The notes beneath the pieces were generated by a model. That model ran no database searches. It had not been told where the DNA came from and saw only the letters and a program-made list of their open reading frames with translations. Source: Chitinophagales bacterium (lineage in GTDB: Bacteria; Bacteroidota; Bacteroidia; Chitinophagales; Chitinophagaceae). From it: a stretch of 49,918 nucleotides of DNA. Numbering within the stretch: the first letter of the stretch is position 1; each line of letters starts with the position of its first letter. The stretch lies in the NCBI GenBank assembly GCA_015655015.1, contig JAATFV010000254.1, forward strand, positions 1 through 49,918, read 5' to 3'. Of the stretch, positions 41,614 to 49,918 are shown one piece after another. The translations under genes and the position numbers were made by a program.

Positions 41614-43509
41614 ATGGATATTATAGATCAGATCAGAACAGTTACACGTCAGGTCCTGCAAGACAGTTACCAGTACAGTATGGATGCAAAAGACATCCAG
41701 GTGAACGAAACGAAGCCTGAATTTGAAGGAGATTATACCGTAGTGTTGTTCTCCTTTATGAAGACTTTAAAAAGATCCCCCGAGGCGCTGGGAAATGAAT
41801 TGGGGCAAATTCTCATCAACAGCTATCCCACCCTCTTCTCCGGGTATAGTGTTATTAAAGGGTTTTTGAACTTATCCATCACCGATGCCTGGTGGCTGCA
41901 ATTCCTGCAGGAACAATATGCGAACCCCCTTTTTGGGAAAAAAGAGAGAAACGGACAAAAAGTCATGGTGGAGTACTCCTCCCCCAATACGAACAAACCC
42001 CTGCATATGGGGCACCTTCGTAACAATTTCCTTGGCTGGAGCGTAGCGGAGATCTATAAGGCCAACGGATACGATACCGTCAAAACCTGTATCGCTAATG
42101 ACCGGGGTATTCATATCTGTAAAAGCATGATCGCCTGGCAGCTGTTTGCGAATGGAGCCACGCCGGCCAGCACGGGTATCAAAGGGGACCATTTTGTAGG
42201 GGATTATTATGTGCTGTTCGGAACGGAGTATAATAAACAGGTAGCCACATTGGTAGAGGGTGGAATGCCGAAGGAGCAGGCCGAAAAGGAAGCCCCCATC
42301 ATGAAAGGCGCCCAGCAAATGCTGGTGGACTGGGAAGCAGGCAAGCCCGAAGTGATCGAATTATGGAAGACGATGAATAGCTGGGTCTACGCAGGTTTTG
42401 ATGTGACCTATAAGCGCATCGGCAGTGATTTCGATAAGATCTACTATGAAAGCGATACCTATTTACTGGGCAAGCAGCTGGTAGAGGATGGCCTGCAAAA
42501 AGGGGTCTTCTTCAAAAAAGAGGACGGCAGCGTATGGATCGACCTGACGACCGACGGACTGGATGAAAAGATCGTGCAGCGGAAAGACGGCACGGCCGTC
42601 TACATGACACAGGATATCGGTCTGGCTGTCAATAAATATGAAGAATACAAGGCGGATCGAAGCGTCTACGTCGTGGGAGACGAGCAGAACTATCATTTTA
42701 AGGTGCTGAAGCTCATTTGCCAGAAGTTGGGCCTGCCCTCCGCCGACGGGATCTATCATCTGAGCTATGGGATGGTGGAGTTGCCCAGCGGTAGGATGAA
42801 GACCCGGGAAGGAACCGTGGTGGATGCCGACGACTTATTGGATGAAATGATCCTGGAGGCGGAGAACAAGACAAAAGAACAGGGAAAAACGGAAGGATTT
42901 ACCCCGGAAGAATTGACAGACCTTTATAATATCATCGGCCTGGGCGGACTCAAGTTCTTTCTGCTGCGGGTAGACCCCAAAAAGAGGATGGTGTTCAATC
43001 CGTCGGAATCCATCGACCTGCACGGCTATACGGCTACTTTTATACAATATGCCTATGCGCGGATCCGATCTGTGCTGCGGAAAGAAACTGCCGGCGACAA
43101 GATGTCAGCGGCAAGCCAGCCAGCTGGAAACACCCACGCTTCGCAATCCCAGGTCGGGACGATCGTCCCGGGCCAGGAAATGGACAGGATGGAGCCCGAT
43201 GGATCCGGGTTCGCGGATGTTTCTGTCCCGGAGGCCCCGCTCCTGCCCCTGGAAAGATCGCTCGTTATAACCCTGGAAAAATATCCTTCGATCATTGAAC
43301 TGGCAGGTCTGGAAATGAGCCCTTCGGTGGTTGCCGGTTATGCCTTCGAGCTGGCCAAGACCTTTAATTCCTTTTATAGCGAACATTCCATTGGCAATGC
43401 AGAGAATCCGGAGAAAAAAGAGCTTCGGCTGCAATTGTCCCGGCTGACAGCTACCATCCTGCAATCTTCCATGGGACTGCTGGGCATCCGGATGCCGGAG
43501 AGGATGTAA
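41614..43509 (+). CDS. argS: Arginyl-tRNA synthetase
   Basis: Class I synthetase charging tRNA-Arg; essential and cytosolic. N-terminal additional domain about 1-105, HIGH motif HMGHLRNN (131-138) after YSSPNTNKP, KMSK-like site GRMKTREGT, and a C-terminal DALR anticodon-binding domain (YAFELAKTFNSFY). At 631 residues it is longer than the usual 560-600. The excess is a hydrophilic, low-complexity insert at about residues 490-548 (ASQPAGNTHASQSQVG and following), between YARIRSVLRK and the DALR helices. The insert shows no stop or shift and is probably a surface loop. Confidence 0.97.
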   Translation: MDIIDQIRTVTRQVLQDSYQYSMDAKDIQVNETKPEFEGDYTVVLFSFMKTLKRSPEALGNELGQILINSYPTLFSGYSVIKGFLNLSITDAWWLQFLQEQYANPLFGKKERNGQKVMVEYSSPNTNKPLHMGHLRNNFLGWSVAEIYKANGYDTVKTCIANDRGIHICKSMIAWQLFANGATPASTGIKGDHFVGDYYVLFGTEYNKQVATLVEGGMPKEQAEKEAPIMKGAQQMLVDWEAGKPEVIELWKTMNSWVYAGFDVTYKRIGSDFDKIYYESDTYLLGKQLVEDGLQKGVFFKKEDGSVWIDLTTDGLDEKIVQRKDGTAVYMTQDIGLAVNKYEEYKADRSVYVVGDEQNYHFKVLKLICQKLGLPSADGIYHLSYGMVELPSGRMKTREGTVVDADDLLDEMILEAENKTKEQGKTEGFTPEELTDLYNIIGLGGLKFFLLRVDPKKRMVFNPSESIDLHGYTATFIQYAYARIRSVLRKETAGDKMSAASQPAGNTHASQSQVGTIVPGQEMDRMEPDGSGFADVSVPEAPLLPLERSLVITLEKYPSIIELAGLEMSPSVVAGYAFELAKTFNSFYSEHSIGNAENPEKKELRLQLSRLTATILQSSMGLLGIRMPERM

Positions 43510-43519
43510 TACCTCCCGA

Positions 43520-45475
43520 TCATTTTAGCACGATCGCTCCCAACGGAGGCAGGTGCACATTGATCTCATATTTATTCTCGTGTTCATCCACCAGGTGCTG
43601 GCCAATTGCAGGATTGAAGGTATCGCCCGTACCCCAGTATTTTTTATCATCGCTGTTAAAGATCTCTTTCCACTGCGCCTTTCCGGTAGCATAGATCTTC
43701 CAGTTCTTCCGGACTACAGGAGTCAGGTTCAGGATCACCAGCAGGTCGTTCTCCGAATCCTTTCCTTTCCGGCGATATACGATCACACACTCATCCCCAT
43801 GCCCCAGGTCGATCCACTCGAATCCATAGATGGAAAACTGATTCTCGTACAAGGCCGGCTCCCCTCTCAGCAGGCGGTTCAGATCGCTTACACAATCCTT
43901 CAGGCCAAGATGGCTGGGATATTGAAGCAGATCCCAGGGCAGCTCGCTCTTATAATTCCATTCGGTGGTGGCTCCGAATTCATTGCCCATGAAGAGGAGC
44001 TTGCCTCCCGGATGCGTGATCATATATGAGTACAGAACGCGCAGGTTGGCGAATTTCTGCCAGTCATCCCCCGGCATTTTGTACAGCATGGGAGATTTGC
44101 CGTGGACAACCTCGTCATGGCTTAGCGGCAGCATGAAGTTCTCATCATAAAAATACATCATGCTGAAAGAGAACTTATTCTGATAATGCCGCCGGTTGAT
44201 CGGATCCATTTTAAAATAATCCAGGGTATCATGCATCCACCCCATCATCCATTTCATGCCAAAACCCAGCCCCCCGGCAAAAGTGGGCCGGCTGATACCG
44301 GGCCAGTCGGTCGCCTCTTCTGCGATGGTCTGCACATCAGGGAAGTCCCGGAAGATCGTCTCATTCAGGTCTTTGATAAAGGCGATTGCTTCCAGGTTGC
44401 CATCCCCGCCATATTCATTAGGTTCCCATCCCCCGGCCTGCCGCGAATAATTCAGCTTCAGCATAGAGCTCACCGCATCCACCCGGATCCCGTCTACATG
44501 GAAACGGTCCAGCCAGAACCGGGCATTGCTGATCAGAAAGGATTTCACCTCTCCCCTTCTGTAATTAAAGATGTAACTATTCCAATCCGGGTGAAACCCC
44601 TTACGCATATCCGCATATTCGTACGTGTTAGCGCCATCGAACAGATAGAGGCCATGGGTATCATAGGGAAAATGAGAAGGCACCCAATCCAGGATCACCC
44701 CGATCCCCTCTTCGTGAAAAGCCTCCACCAACGCCATAAATCCCTGGGGATCGCCAAAACGCGAAGTGGCCGCATAATACCCCGTGCCCTGGTAGCCCCA
44801 GCTCCCATCGAAGGGATGTTCCATTACCGGCATCAGCTCCACATGCGTAAACCCCATTTCCTTTACATAAGGCACCAGCCTTTCCCGGATCTGGTCATAG
44901 GTATTGTATCTTTCTTCATCATTCTTATCAGGACGCATCCAGCTGGCCAGGTGAACTTCGTATACGCTCCAGGGCGCATCCAGGGAATTATGCGCTTTCC
45001 TCTTTTCCATCCAGGCGCCATCCTTCCAGTCATAACCCAGTTCCCAGGTGATGGAGGCCGTATGAGGGCGTTTCTCCCAGAAATTGGCATAAGGATCTCC
45101 CTTATCCAGGATCTTTCCTTTAAATCCCTGTATATGATATTTATAAGCTTCTCCTTTGGGCAGGTTGGGAATAAAACCTTCCCAGATTCCGGACCGGTCC
45201 AGCCTGACAAATAAAGGATGCGCTTGCGGGTCCCAGTTATTGAAATGACCGATCACGGAAATATAGGTCGCATTGGGAGCCCATACGGCAAAATAATAAC
45301 CCGGAACTTCCAGCACAGTGACCTGGTGTGACCCCATCAGCTCATACATCCGATAATGCGTGCCATTTTGAAAATTACGGATATCCTCTTCTGTAAAAAG
45401 AGAATAATTCCATACAGACCTGGTCGAATCCACAAAGTGGATCTCCTCATATCGCTTTGGGGAAGATGGTTCCAA
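43520..45475 (-). CDS. glgB: 1,4-alpha-glucan branching enzyme, TTG start
   Basis: GH13 enzyme making alpha-1,6 branches in glycogen. N-terminal CBM48 (YFAVWAPNATYISVIGHFNNW), then the (beta/alpha)8 barrel. Nucleophile Asp333 (GIRVDAVSSM) and acid/base Glu386 (IAEEATDWPG) have the same 53-residue spacing as I recall for E. coli GlgB. 651 residues. The start appears to be TTG at 45475: the frame is closed by TAA just upstream, and the family N-terminal segment (YSLFTEEDI, about residue 24) lies before any in-frame ATG. Convergent with argS, only 10 bp between stops. Functional partner of malQ at 18368-21070. Confidence 0.96.
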   Translation of the reverse strand: MEPSSPKRYEEIHFVDSTRSVWNYSLFTEEDIRNFQNGTHYRMYELMGSHQVTVLEVPGYYFAVWAPNATYISVIGHFNNWDPQAHPLFVRLDRSGIWEGFIPNLPKGEAYKYHIQGFKGKILDKGDPYANFWEKRPHTASITWELGYDWKDGAWMEKRKAHNSLDAPWSVYEVHLASWMRPDKNDEERYNTYDQIRERLVPYVKEMGFTHVELMPVMEHPFDGSWGYQGTGYYAATSRFGDPQGFMALVEAFHEEGIGVILDWVPSHFPYDTHGLYLFDGANTYEYADMRKGFHPDWNSYIFNYRRGEVKSFLISNARFWLDRFHVDGIRVDAVSSMLKLNYSRQAGGWEPNEYGGDGNLEAIAFIKDLNETIFRDFPDVQTIAEEATDWPGISRPTFAGGLGFGMKWMMGWMHDTLDYFKMDPINRRHYQNKFSFSMMYFYDENFMLPLSHDEVVHGKSPMLYKMPGDDWQKFANLRVLYSYMITHPGGKLLFMGNEFGATTEWNYKSELPWDLLQYPSHLGLKDCVSDLNRLLRGEPALYENQFSIYGFEWIDLGHGDECVIVYRRKGKDSENDLLVILNLTPVVRKNWKIYATGKAQWKEIFNSDDKKYWGTGDTFNPAIGQHLVDEHENKYEINVHLPPLGAIVLK

Positions 45476-45646
45476 TATTATTTATTTACGCGGTTTATGC
45501 AATTTTCCTCTTTTGTTACTCTATATACTTATATGGTGAATAACCGGCCGGGTGTCTTTAACGTAAATTTAAGCCTTCGTTCTTGCATATCCCTGTTTTT
45601 AAAAATAATTTGTACGGGCAAATCAACAGAACAGTCAAACATCCTT

Positions 45647-48463
45647 ATGCAGCGACCATTAACCTTATTCCTGCTTGGTTTTGTACTCTCTCATTATTCT
45701 TTTGGCCAGTCGCCTGTTATAAGCGTCCCCCTCGCCTCTTATATAAAAGGGAAAATAAAAGATACCCTTGACGGAAAGATACTTTCCAACGGGGCAATAA
45801 TGCTGCTGCGTTCATCCGATTCCATCCTTGTTCAATACACCCGCACGGATAAAGAAGGAAATTTCACCCTGAAAAATATTCTTCCGGGCCGGTACCTGCT
45901 CCTGGTGACCTATCCTTCCTATGCCGATTATGTGGATCCACTGGAAATAAAAGATACGGCTGCCACCCTGCTCCCTCCTATCGCCCTGGTATTAAAAAGC
46001 AAGCTGCTGGAAGAAGTGGTGGTAAACGGCAGTAAAGGGGCTATTCGTATTAAAGGAGATACCATAGAATTCAAAGCGGATAGCTTTCATACGCAGGCCG
46101 GCGCCAGCGTGGAAGACCTGCTGAAGAAATTACCCGGCATCCAGGTAGACAGGAACGGTAAAATAACAGCCCAGGGGCAAACCGTTCAAAAGGTATTGGT
46201 GGACGGAGAGGAATTTTTTGGCGATGATCCTACCCTTGTCACGCAAAACCTTCGTGCCGATATGGTGGATAAAGTACAGCTGTTCGACAAAAAGAGCGAT
46301 CAGGCTGAATTTACCGGCATCGATGACGGCAAGGAGACAAAGACCCTCAACCTGAAATTAAAGGACACCAAAAAGAACGGTTATTTCGGAAACGTCATCG
46401 CAGAAGGCGGCACGGAAGGTTATTACAATGCCCAGGCCATGGTGAATTTCTTTAAGAAAAAACAAAAGCTGGCCGCCTATGGTATCCTTTCCAATACAGG
46501 TAAGACAGGCCTGAACTGGCAGGAGAGGGATAATTACGGACAAAGCATTGCTGGCGCGGCAAATTACGATGAGAACACCGGCAATTATTCCATCAACATG
46601 CCCCGCAATGACCTGGACAGCTGGGATGGAAGATACAATGGCCAGGGACTTCCTTCAGTGAAGACCGGCGGCCTCCATTACAACGATAAATGGAACGATG
46701 ACCGGTTATCCGTCAATGGGAATTATAAGATCATACAGCTTGGGGTCGATGGCAATAACAGCACGAATTCCCAATTCATCCTTCCCGATACCTTGTATTA
46801 CAACAATGAACGGCAGACATTTCACAACCAGATCCTGCGGAGTAGCCTCGATGGAAGTTTCGAATTCAAATTTGATTCGGCTTCCTCTATTAAAATAATG
46901 GCAGACGGCGGGACGGATCATAAGACTACCAGCACCCTTGTCTCCTCCGAAGCCCTGGGCGTCGATAGTAACCTGGTCAATCAAAACACCCGCACCAGCA
47001 CGGCCGTCAGCGATAGCCGCACCGTCAACAGTAATCTGCTGTGGCGGAAAAAGCTGGCCAAAAAAGGAAGGACCCTTTCCGTTAATTTCCGGGAGAATTA
47101 TACCCATAGCTCCTCTTCCGGTTATTTGAACTCTGCTACGAATTTTTATAACGAAGGGGTCTTCTCCCGCGATTCACTGATCGATCAATATAAGGATTAC
47201 CATACCGAAAATACTTTACTGGATTCGAAGATCACCTATACCGAGCCTTTATCGCATATTTCCTTCCTGAGTGCGAATTATGGGCTTTCGGTCAACAACA
47301 GCCAGTCGGACAGAAGCTCTTTCAATAAAACCAATGACGGCAAGTACAGTAAGCTGGATTCCCTCTACAGCAATAACTATCAGTTCAATGTATTCACCCA
47401 GCAGGGAGGATTGACCTATCTCCTGGTAAAAAAGAAATTTCGTTTCAACGCCGGCACTAACATTGGGTTTACCAGCTTTCATCAACGGGACCTGCACGCG
47501 GACACTACGGCCCAAAGAAAATTTGTCAACTGGTATCCGCAGGCTTCCCTGTCTTATTCCCCTGCCAATCAAACAAGACTGCAGCTTGGGTATAGCGGGT
47601 ATACGGCACAGCCGGGCCTGGAACAGCTGCAGCCTATCCGCACCAATGACGACCCTTTGAATATCACCGTGGGTAATCCCGGTCTGAAACCTTCCTTCGA
47701 CAACCGGTTAAGTCTGAGCCTCAACGACTATAAAATATTGTCGGAGCGCAGCATTTGGGTCGACCTTTCCTATAGCTTCACGCAAAACAGCTTCAGCGAC
47801 AGATCCACCGTGGACTCTTCCGGAAGGAGGATCACCCAGACCATCAACGTAAATGGCAACCATTCTCTTAATGCCAGCATCAGCTATGGCTTTAAATGGA
47901 AAGGACCGGACCTGAACATCGGAGTATCCGCCGATGTCAATAACAACACCAACGTCAGTATGGTGAACGATCTGCTGAATACCACGAATAGCGGCAGCTA
48001 TCAGTTCAGTTGGCGTTTATCCAAATCCAAAGAAAAGAAATATGATCTCTCCTTACGGACTTCAACTACTTATTCGCAAAGCAGATCTTCCATTAACACG
48101 GGTGTCAGCACCGATTACTGGACCTTTGCGATCAACCCGTCTGCAGACCTCTTCCTGCCCCTCCATTTCCAGGTACATGCCGACGGCGATATCAATCTGC
48201 GGCAAAAGACCCCTGTATTTACTACCAATAACAACGTGGCCCTCCTGAATGCCTGGATCGGCAGGAAATTTCTCAAAAATGACGCACTGCTGCTGAAAGC
48301 TTCCGGAAATGACCTGCTCAACCAGAATGCCGGGTTCAACCGGACCGCAAATAGTAACTTTGTTACCCAGAATACCTATAGTACGATCAGGAGATATTTT
48401 ATGCTGTCACTGGTCTGGAATTTTTCCAGGACGGGTACCCCCGCTCCAAAAAGCGGAAATTGA
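45647..48463 (+). CDS. Outer-membrane beta-barrel protein (TonB-receptor-like, PF14905 type)
   Basis: 938 residues from Met 45647 (MQRPLTLFLLGFVLSHYSFGQ, a good signal peptide). The frame is open further upstream but there it overlaps glgB and is not protein-like. N-terminal carboxypeptidase-like domain about 32-125 (IKGKIKDTLDGKILSNGAIMLL), plug-like domain about 130-250 (LEEVVVNGSKGAIRIKGDTIEFKAD, LLKKLPGIQVDRNGKI), then a long beta-barrel. It has no SusD partner and no STN domain, which fits the 'outer membrane beta-barrel family' usually paired with a GLPGLI gene, as here. Substrate unknown. Confidence 0.9.
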   Translation: MQRPLTLFLLGFVLSHYSFGQSPVISVPLASYIKGKIKDTLDGKILSNGAIMLLRSSDSILVQYTRTDKEGNFTLKNILPGRYLLLVTYPSYADYVDPLEIKDTAATLLPPIALVLKSKLLEEVVVNGSKGAIRIKGDTIEFKADSFHTQAGASVEDLLKKLPGIQVDRNGKITAQGQTVQKVLVDGEEFFGDDPTLVTQNLRADMVDKVQLFDKKSDQAEFTGIDDGKETKTLNLKLKDTKKNGYFGNVIAEGGTEGYYNAQAMVNFFKKKQKLAAYGILSNTGKTGLNWQERDNYGQSIAGAANYDENTGNYSINMPRNDLDSWDGRYNGQGLPSVKTGGLHYNDKWNDDRLSVNGNYKIIQLGVDGNNSTNSQFILPDTLYYNNERQTFHNQILRSSLDGSFEFKFDSASSIKIMADGGTDHKTTSTLVSSEALGVDSNLVNQNTRTSTAVSDSRTVNSNLLWRKKLAKKGRTLSVNFRENYTHSSSSGYLNSATNFYNEGVFSRDSLIDQYKDYHTENTLLDSKITYTEPLSHISFLSANYGLSVNNSQSDRSSFNKTNDGKYSKLDSLYSNNYQFNVFTQQGGLTYLLVKKKFRFNAGTNIGFTSFHQRDLHADTTAQRKFVNWYPQASLSYSPANQTRLQLGYSGYTAQPGLEQLQPIRTNDDPLNITVGNPGLKPSFDNRLSLSLNDYKILSERSIWVDLSYSFTQNSFSDRSTVDSSGRRITQTINVNGNHSLNASISYGFKWKGPDLNIGVSADVNNNTNVSMVNDLLNTTNSGSYQFSWRLSKSKEKKYDLSLRTSTTYSQSRSSINTGVSTDYWTFAINPSADLFLPLHFQVHADGDINLRQKTPVFTTNNNVALLNAWIGRKFLKNDALLLKASGNDLLNQNAGFNRTANSNFVTQNTYSTIRRYFMLSLVWNFSRTGTPAPKSGN

Positions 48464-48886
48464 GCTGGCGACTCCCTGTGAATCGAGGTATGATCTGATG
48501 ATAAAATGATATGAACTGCCCATGAAATGATAGGTGAACTGCCCATGAAATGATAGGTGAACTGCCCATGAAACGATAGGTGAACTGCCCATGAAATGAT
48601 AGGTGAACTGCCCATGAAACGATAGGTGAACTGACGATGAAATGATGTGTGAACTGCTCATGAAACGATGTATGAACTGCTCATGATTTATGTATGATCT
48701 GTTCTTGAATGATGTATGAACTGACGATGATTCGAAGTATGATCTGCTCATGAAACGATGTACCAACTACCCATGAAATGATGTATGATCTGCTCATGCA
48801 ATGATCTATGACCGGACGATGAAACGATGTACGAACTGCCCGTCAAACGATATGTCAACAACCTTATAATCAGCTAAAAACTTCCT
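48464..48886. other. 423-bp gap almost filled by a tandem repeat array
   Basis: No gene. All but the first 25 bp and the last 30 bp consist of the 23-bp array described separately. No terminator-like hairpin with a T run was seen, so the beta-barrel and GLPGLI genes may be cotranscribed through it. Confidence 0.75.
48489..48855 (+). repeat. Degenerate 23-bp tandem array, about 16 copies
   Basis: Head-to-tail units of 22-23 bp, core TGAACTGCCCATGAAA followed by YGATAGG or YGATGTA. Units 2-6 (from 48512, 48535, 48558, 48581, 48604) are nearly identical; later units diverge steadily to about 48855. No spacers. The period is not a multiple of three and each unit carries TGA, so it is non-coding on the plus strand. 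It lies between the outer-membrane protein gene and the GLPGLI gene. Confidence 0.93.
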
Positions 48887-49630
48887 ATGGACCTGTCACG
48901 CTACGCTTCTTTCCTCTTTCTGGCCCTTGTCCTGCACTTAAAGACGACGGCGCAGAACACCATTTTCCTGTCGGAAGGAAAAATCGAATTTGAGAAAAAG
49001 ATCAACCTCTATGCCCAGATGGATGAGGATAATTCCTGGACAGAGCTGGCGCGAAAGACCATGCCCCAGTTCAAAACCACGTATTTCGACCTCCTGTTCA
49101 CCCGGAATAAAAGTTTGTACCAGCCCGGAAGAGAAAATACGGATAATAACAAATTATGGGAGATGCCCGCAGAGGGCAATATCGTGTATTCCGAGCTGGA
49201 CAATGAAAAGAGTGTCAGCCAGAAAAAAGTGTTCGAACAGGTATTCCTGATACAGGACAGCATCCGCAGGATCAAATGGAAAATAACGGATGAGAACCGG
49301 GTTATTGCCGGTTTCAGCTGCCGCCGCGCCAATGCCATCATCATGGATTCCATTTATGTAGTAGCCTTCTATACGGATGAGATCCTTACTACGGGAGGTC
49401 CGGAATCTTTTACAGGCCTGCCGGGAATGATCCTGGGAGTATCGCTGCCCCATCAGCATATTACCTGGTTCGCCACAAAAGTACAGGCCGCCAAAATAGA
49501 CGATACAGCAATAACGGCTCCTCAAAAAGGAAAAAAAGTAACCAACCCTGCCCTTAGATCAACCTTGCAGGCCAGCCTCGGACAATGGGGCCTGCAAGGC
49601 CGGAACTTTATTCTGGCGGCTTTGTTGTAG
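48887..49630 (+). CDS. GLPGLI-family exported protein
   Basis: 247 residues: signal peptide about 1-22 (ending KTTAQ), then a mainly beta protein with IKWKITDENRVIAGFSCRRANA, VAFYTDEI and the family motif in the form GPESFTGLPGMILGV. GLPGLI proteins (TIGR01200) are Bacteroidota envelope proteins of unknown function, generally encoded next to carboxypeptidase-regulated outer-membrane beta-barrel proteins; that partner lies upstream. The C-terminus ends FILAALL. Probably periplasmic. Confidence 0.88.
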   Translation: MDLSRYASFLFLALVLHLKTTAQNTIFLSEGKIEFEKKINLYAQMDEDNSWTELARKTMPQFKTTYFDLLFTRNKSLYQPGRENTDNNKLWEMPAEGNIVYSELDNEKSVSQKKVFEQVFLIQDSIRRIKWKITDENRVIAGFSCRRANAIIMDSIYVVAFYTDEILTTGGPESFTGLPGMILGVSLPHQHITWFATKVQAAKIDDTAITAPQKGKKVTNPALRSTLQASLGQWGLQGRNFILAALL

Positions 49631-49723
49631 GGCGCCTCATCATAAAGAATTTCTATATAGTAAACCTCCCTAAGTTCGCCGGTAATTTCCCCAAAAACGC
49701 ATTAAAAAAAAGCCACTTTTTAT

Positions 49724-49769
49724 GAACTTTTTATAACTAATTCGTTATCAATAACTTTCAAAACTTTCA
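49724..49769. repeat. 46-bp intergenic repeat, copy B
   Basis: Ungapped match (37/46) to 891-936. It lies in the 288-bp stretch after the GLPGLI gene, about 145 bp before a possible start codon at the window end. Confidence 0.7.
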
Positions 49770-49819
49770 CACTACCCCTCAATGTCATTGACTTAAGGGG
49801 TTAGATAAGGCAAAAATCT

Positions 49820-49827
49820 TAATTTTG
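49820..49827 (+). promoter_or_regulatory. -7 element of a gene starting at the window edge
   Basis: TAATTTTG fits TAnnTTTG exactly. The next ATG (49914-49916) is within the last five bases, so the gene it would serve lies outside the window. No convincing -33 box. Confidence 0.4.
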
Positions 49828-49918
49828 AGCGGCAGTATATATAGGGGGTATCCCAAAGATAAATAGGCGTTTATTAGAGAGCATTACAAAAACCATACAA
49901 AAAACCATTCAAGATGAA

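Noticed and set aside
44186..45214. 342-codon plus-strand frame opposite glgB
   Set aside because: Shadow of the branching enzyme, whose catalytic residues and length are intact on the other strand.
45356..45646. N-terminal extension of the beta-barrel protein
   Set aside because: The upstream part overlaps glgB on the other strand and is not homologous; Met 45647 begins a proper signal peptide.
48376..48766. Minus-strand frames through the 23-bp array giving a peptide of repeating GSSPIISWAVHLSFHG-like units
   Set aside because: The periodic peptide is a by-product of three 23-bp units (69 bp) being divisible by three; no start context, and the frame breaks as the array degenerates.
48489..48855. 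CRISPR array
   Set aside because: Repeats are directly adjacent with no unique spacers, and no cas genes are present.

Overview
The window comes from a member of the Bacteroidota, most likely the Chitinophagaceae. Evidence: two ECF-sigma/FecR/SusC/SusD loci, a protein with a type IX secretion C-terminal sorting domain, a GLPGLI-family protein, DUF4843 and PKD-like lipoproteins, and -7 boxes of the TAnnTTTG type (upstream of argS). No rRNA, tRNA, CRISPR array, insertion sequence or phage gene was recognised.

Layout. 1-4.7 kb (+): reductive pyrimidine catabolism, with dihydropyrimidinase (cut by the window edge), a beta-ureidopropionase-like nitrilase, and the PreT and PreA subunits of NAD-dependent dihydropyrimidine dehydrogenase. 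Together they would take uracil/thymine to beta-alanine/3-aminoisobutyrate. 4.8-7.3 kb (-): galK-galM, with a perfect inverted repeat in the galK promoter region. 7.4-8.1 kb (-): a two-gene cassette of unknown function (probable DUF6934 protein plus a 59-residue protein). 8.2-8.5 kb: a broken remnant of a VCBS/FG-GAP-type gene. 8.55-16.1 kb (-): first sigma/FecR/SusC/SusD locus. 16.3-18.2 kb: a dipeptide epimerase (-) and a T9SS-secreted protein (+). 18.4-21.1 kb (-): 4-alpha-glucanotransferase with two starch-binding domains. 21.3-23.3 kb (+): a 51-residue membrane protein and a membrane-anchored MutS-like ATPase.

23.5-36.7 kb (-): a small conserved protein, then the second, longer Sus-type locus: sigma, FecR, SusC, SusD, DUF4843 lipoprotein, PKD-like lipoprotein, gluzincin-type metalloprotease, thioredoxin-like protein. 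Its content suggests protein or peptide acquisition at the cell surface. 36.9-38.8 kb (-): dnaK. 39-41.4 kb (-): a GpgS-like glycosyltransferase fused to a HAD phosphatase, and a GtrA-family membrane protein. 41.6-43.5 kb (+): argS. 43.5-45.5 kb (-): glycogen branching enzyme glgB. 45.6-49.6 kb (+): an outer-membrane beta-barrel protein and a GLPGLI protein, separated by a degenerate 23-bp tandem array.

The most unusual material lies between genes: the 23-bp array (48.5-48.9 kb), a multi-branched inverted-repeat cluster upstream of dnaK (38.87-38.99 kb), five 19-bp direct repeats with a 12-bp-stem hairpin (40.6-40.9 kb), and an ungapped 46-bp repeat present at both ends of the window. The most interesting proteins are the GT-HAD fusion and the membrane-anchored MutS homologue. 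I saw no complete novel defence or mobile system.
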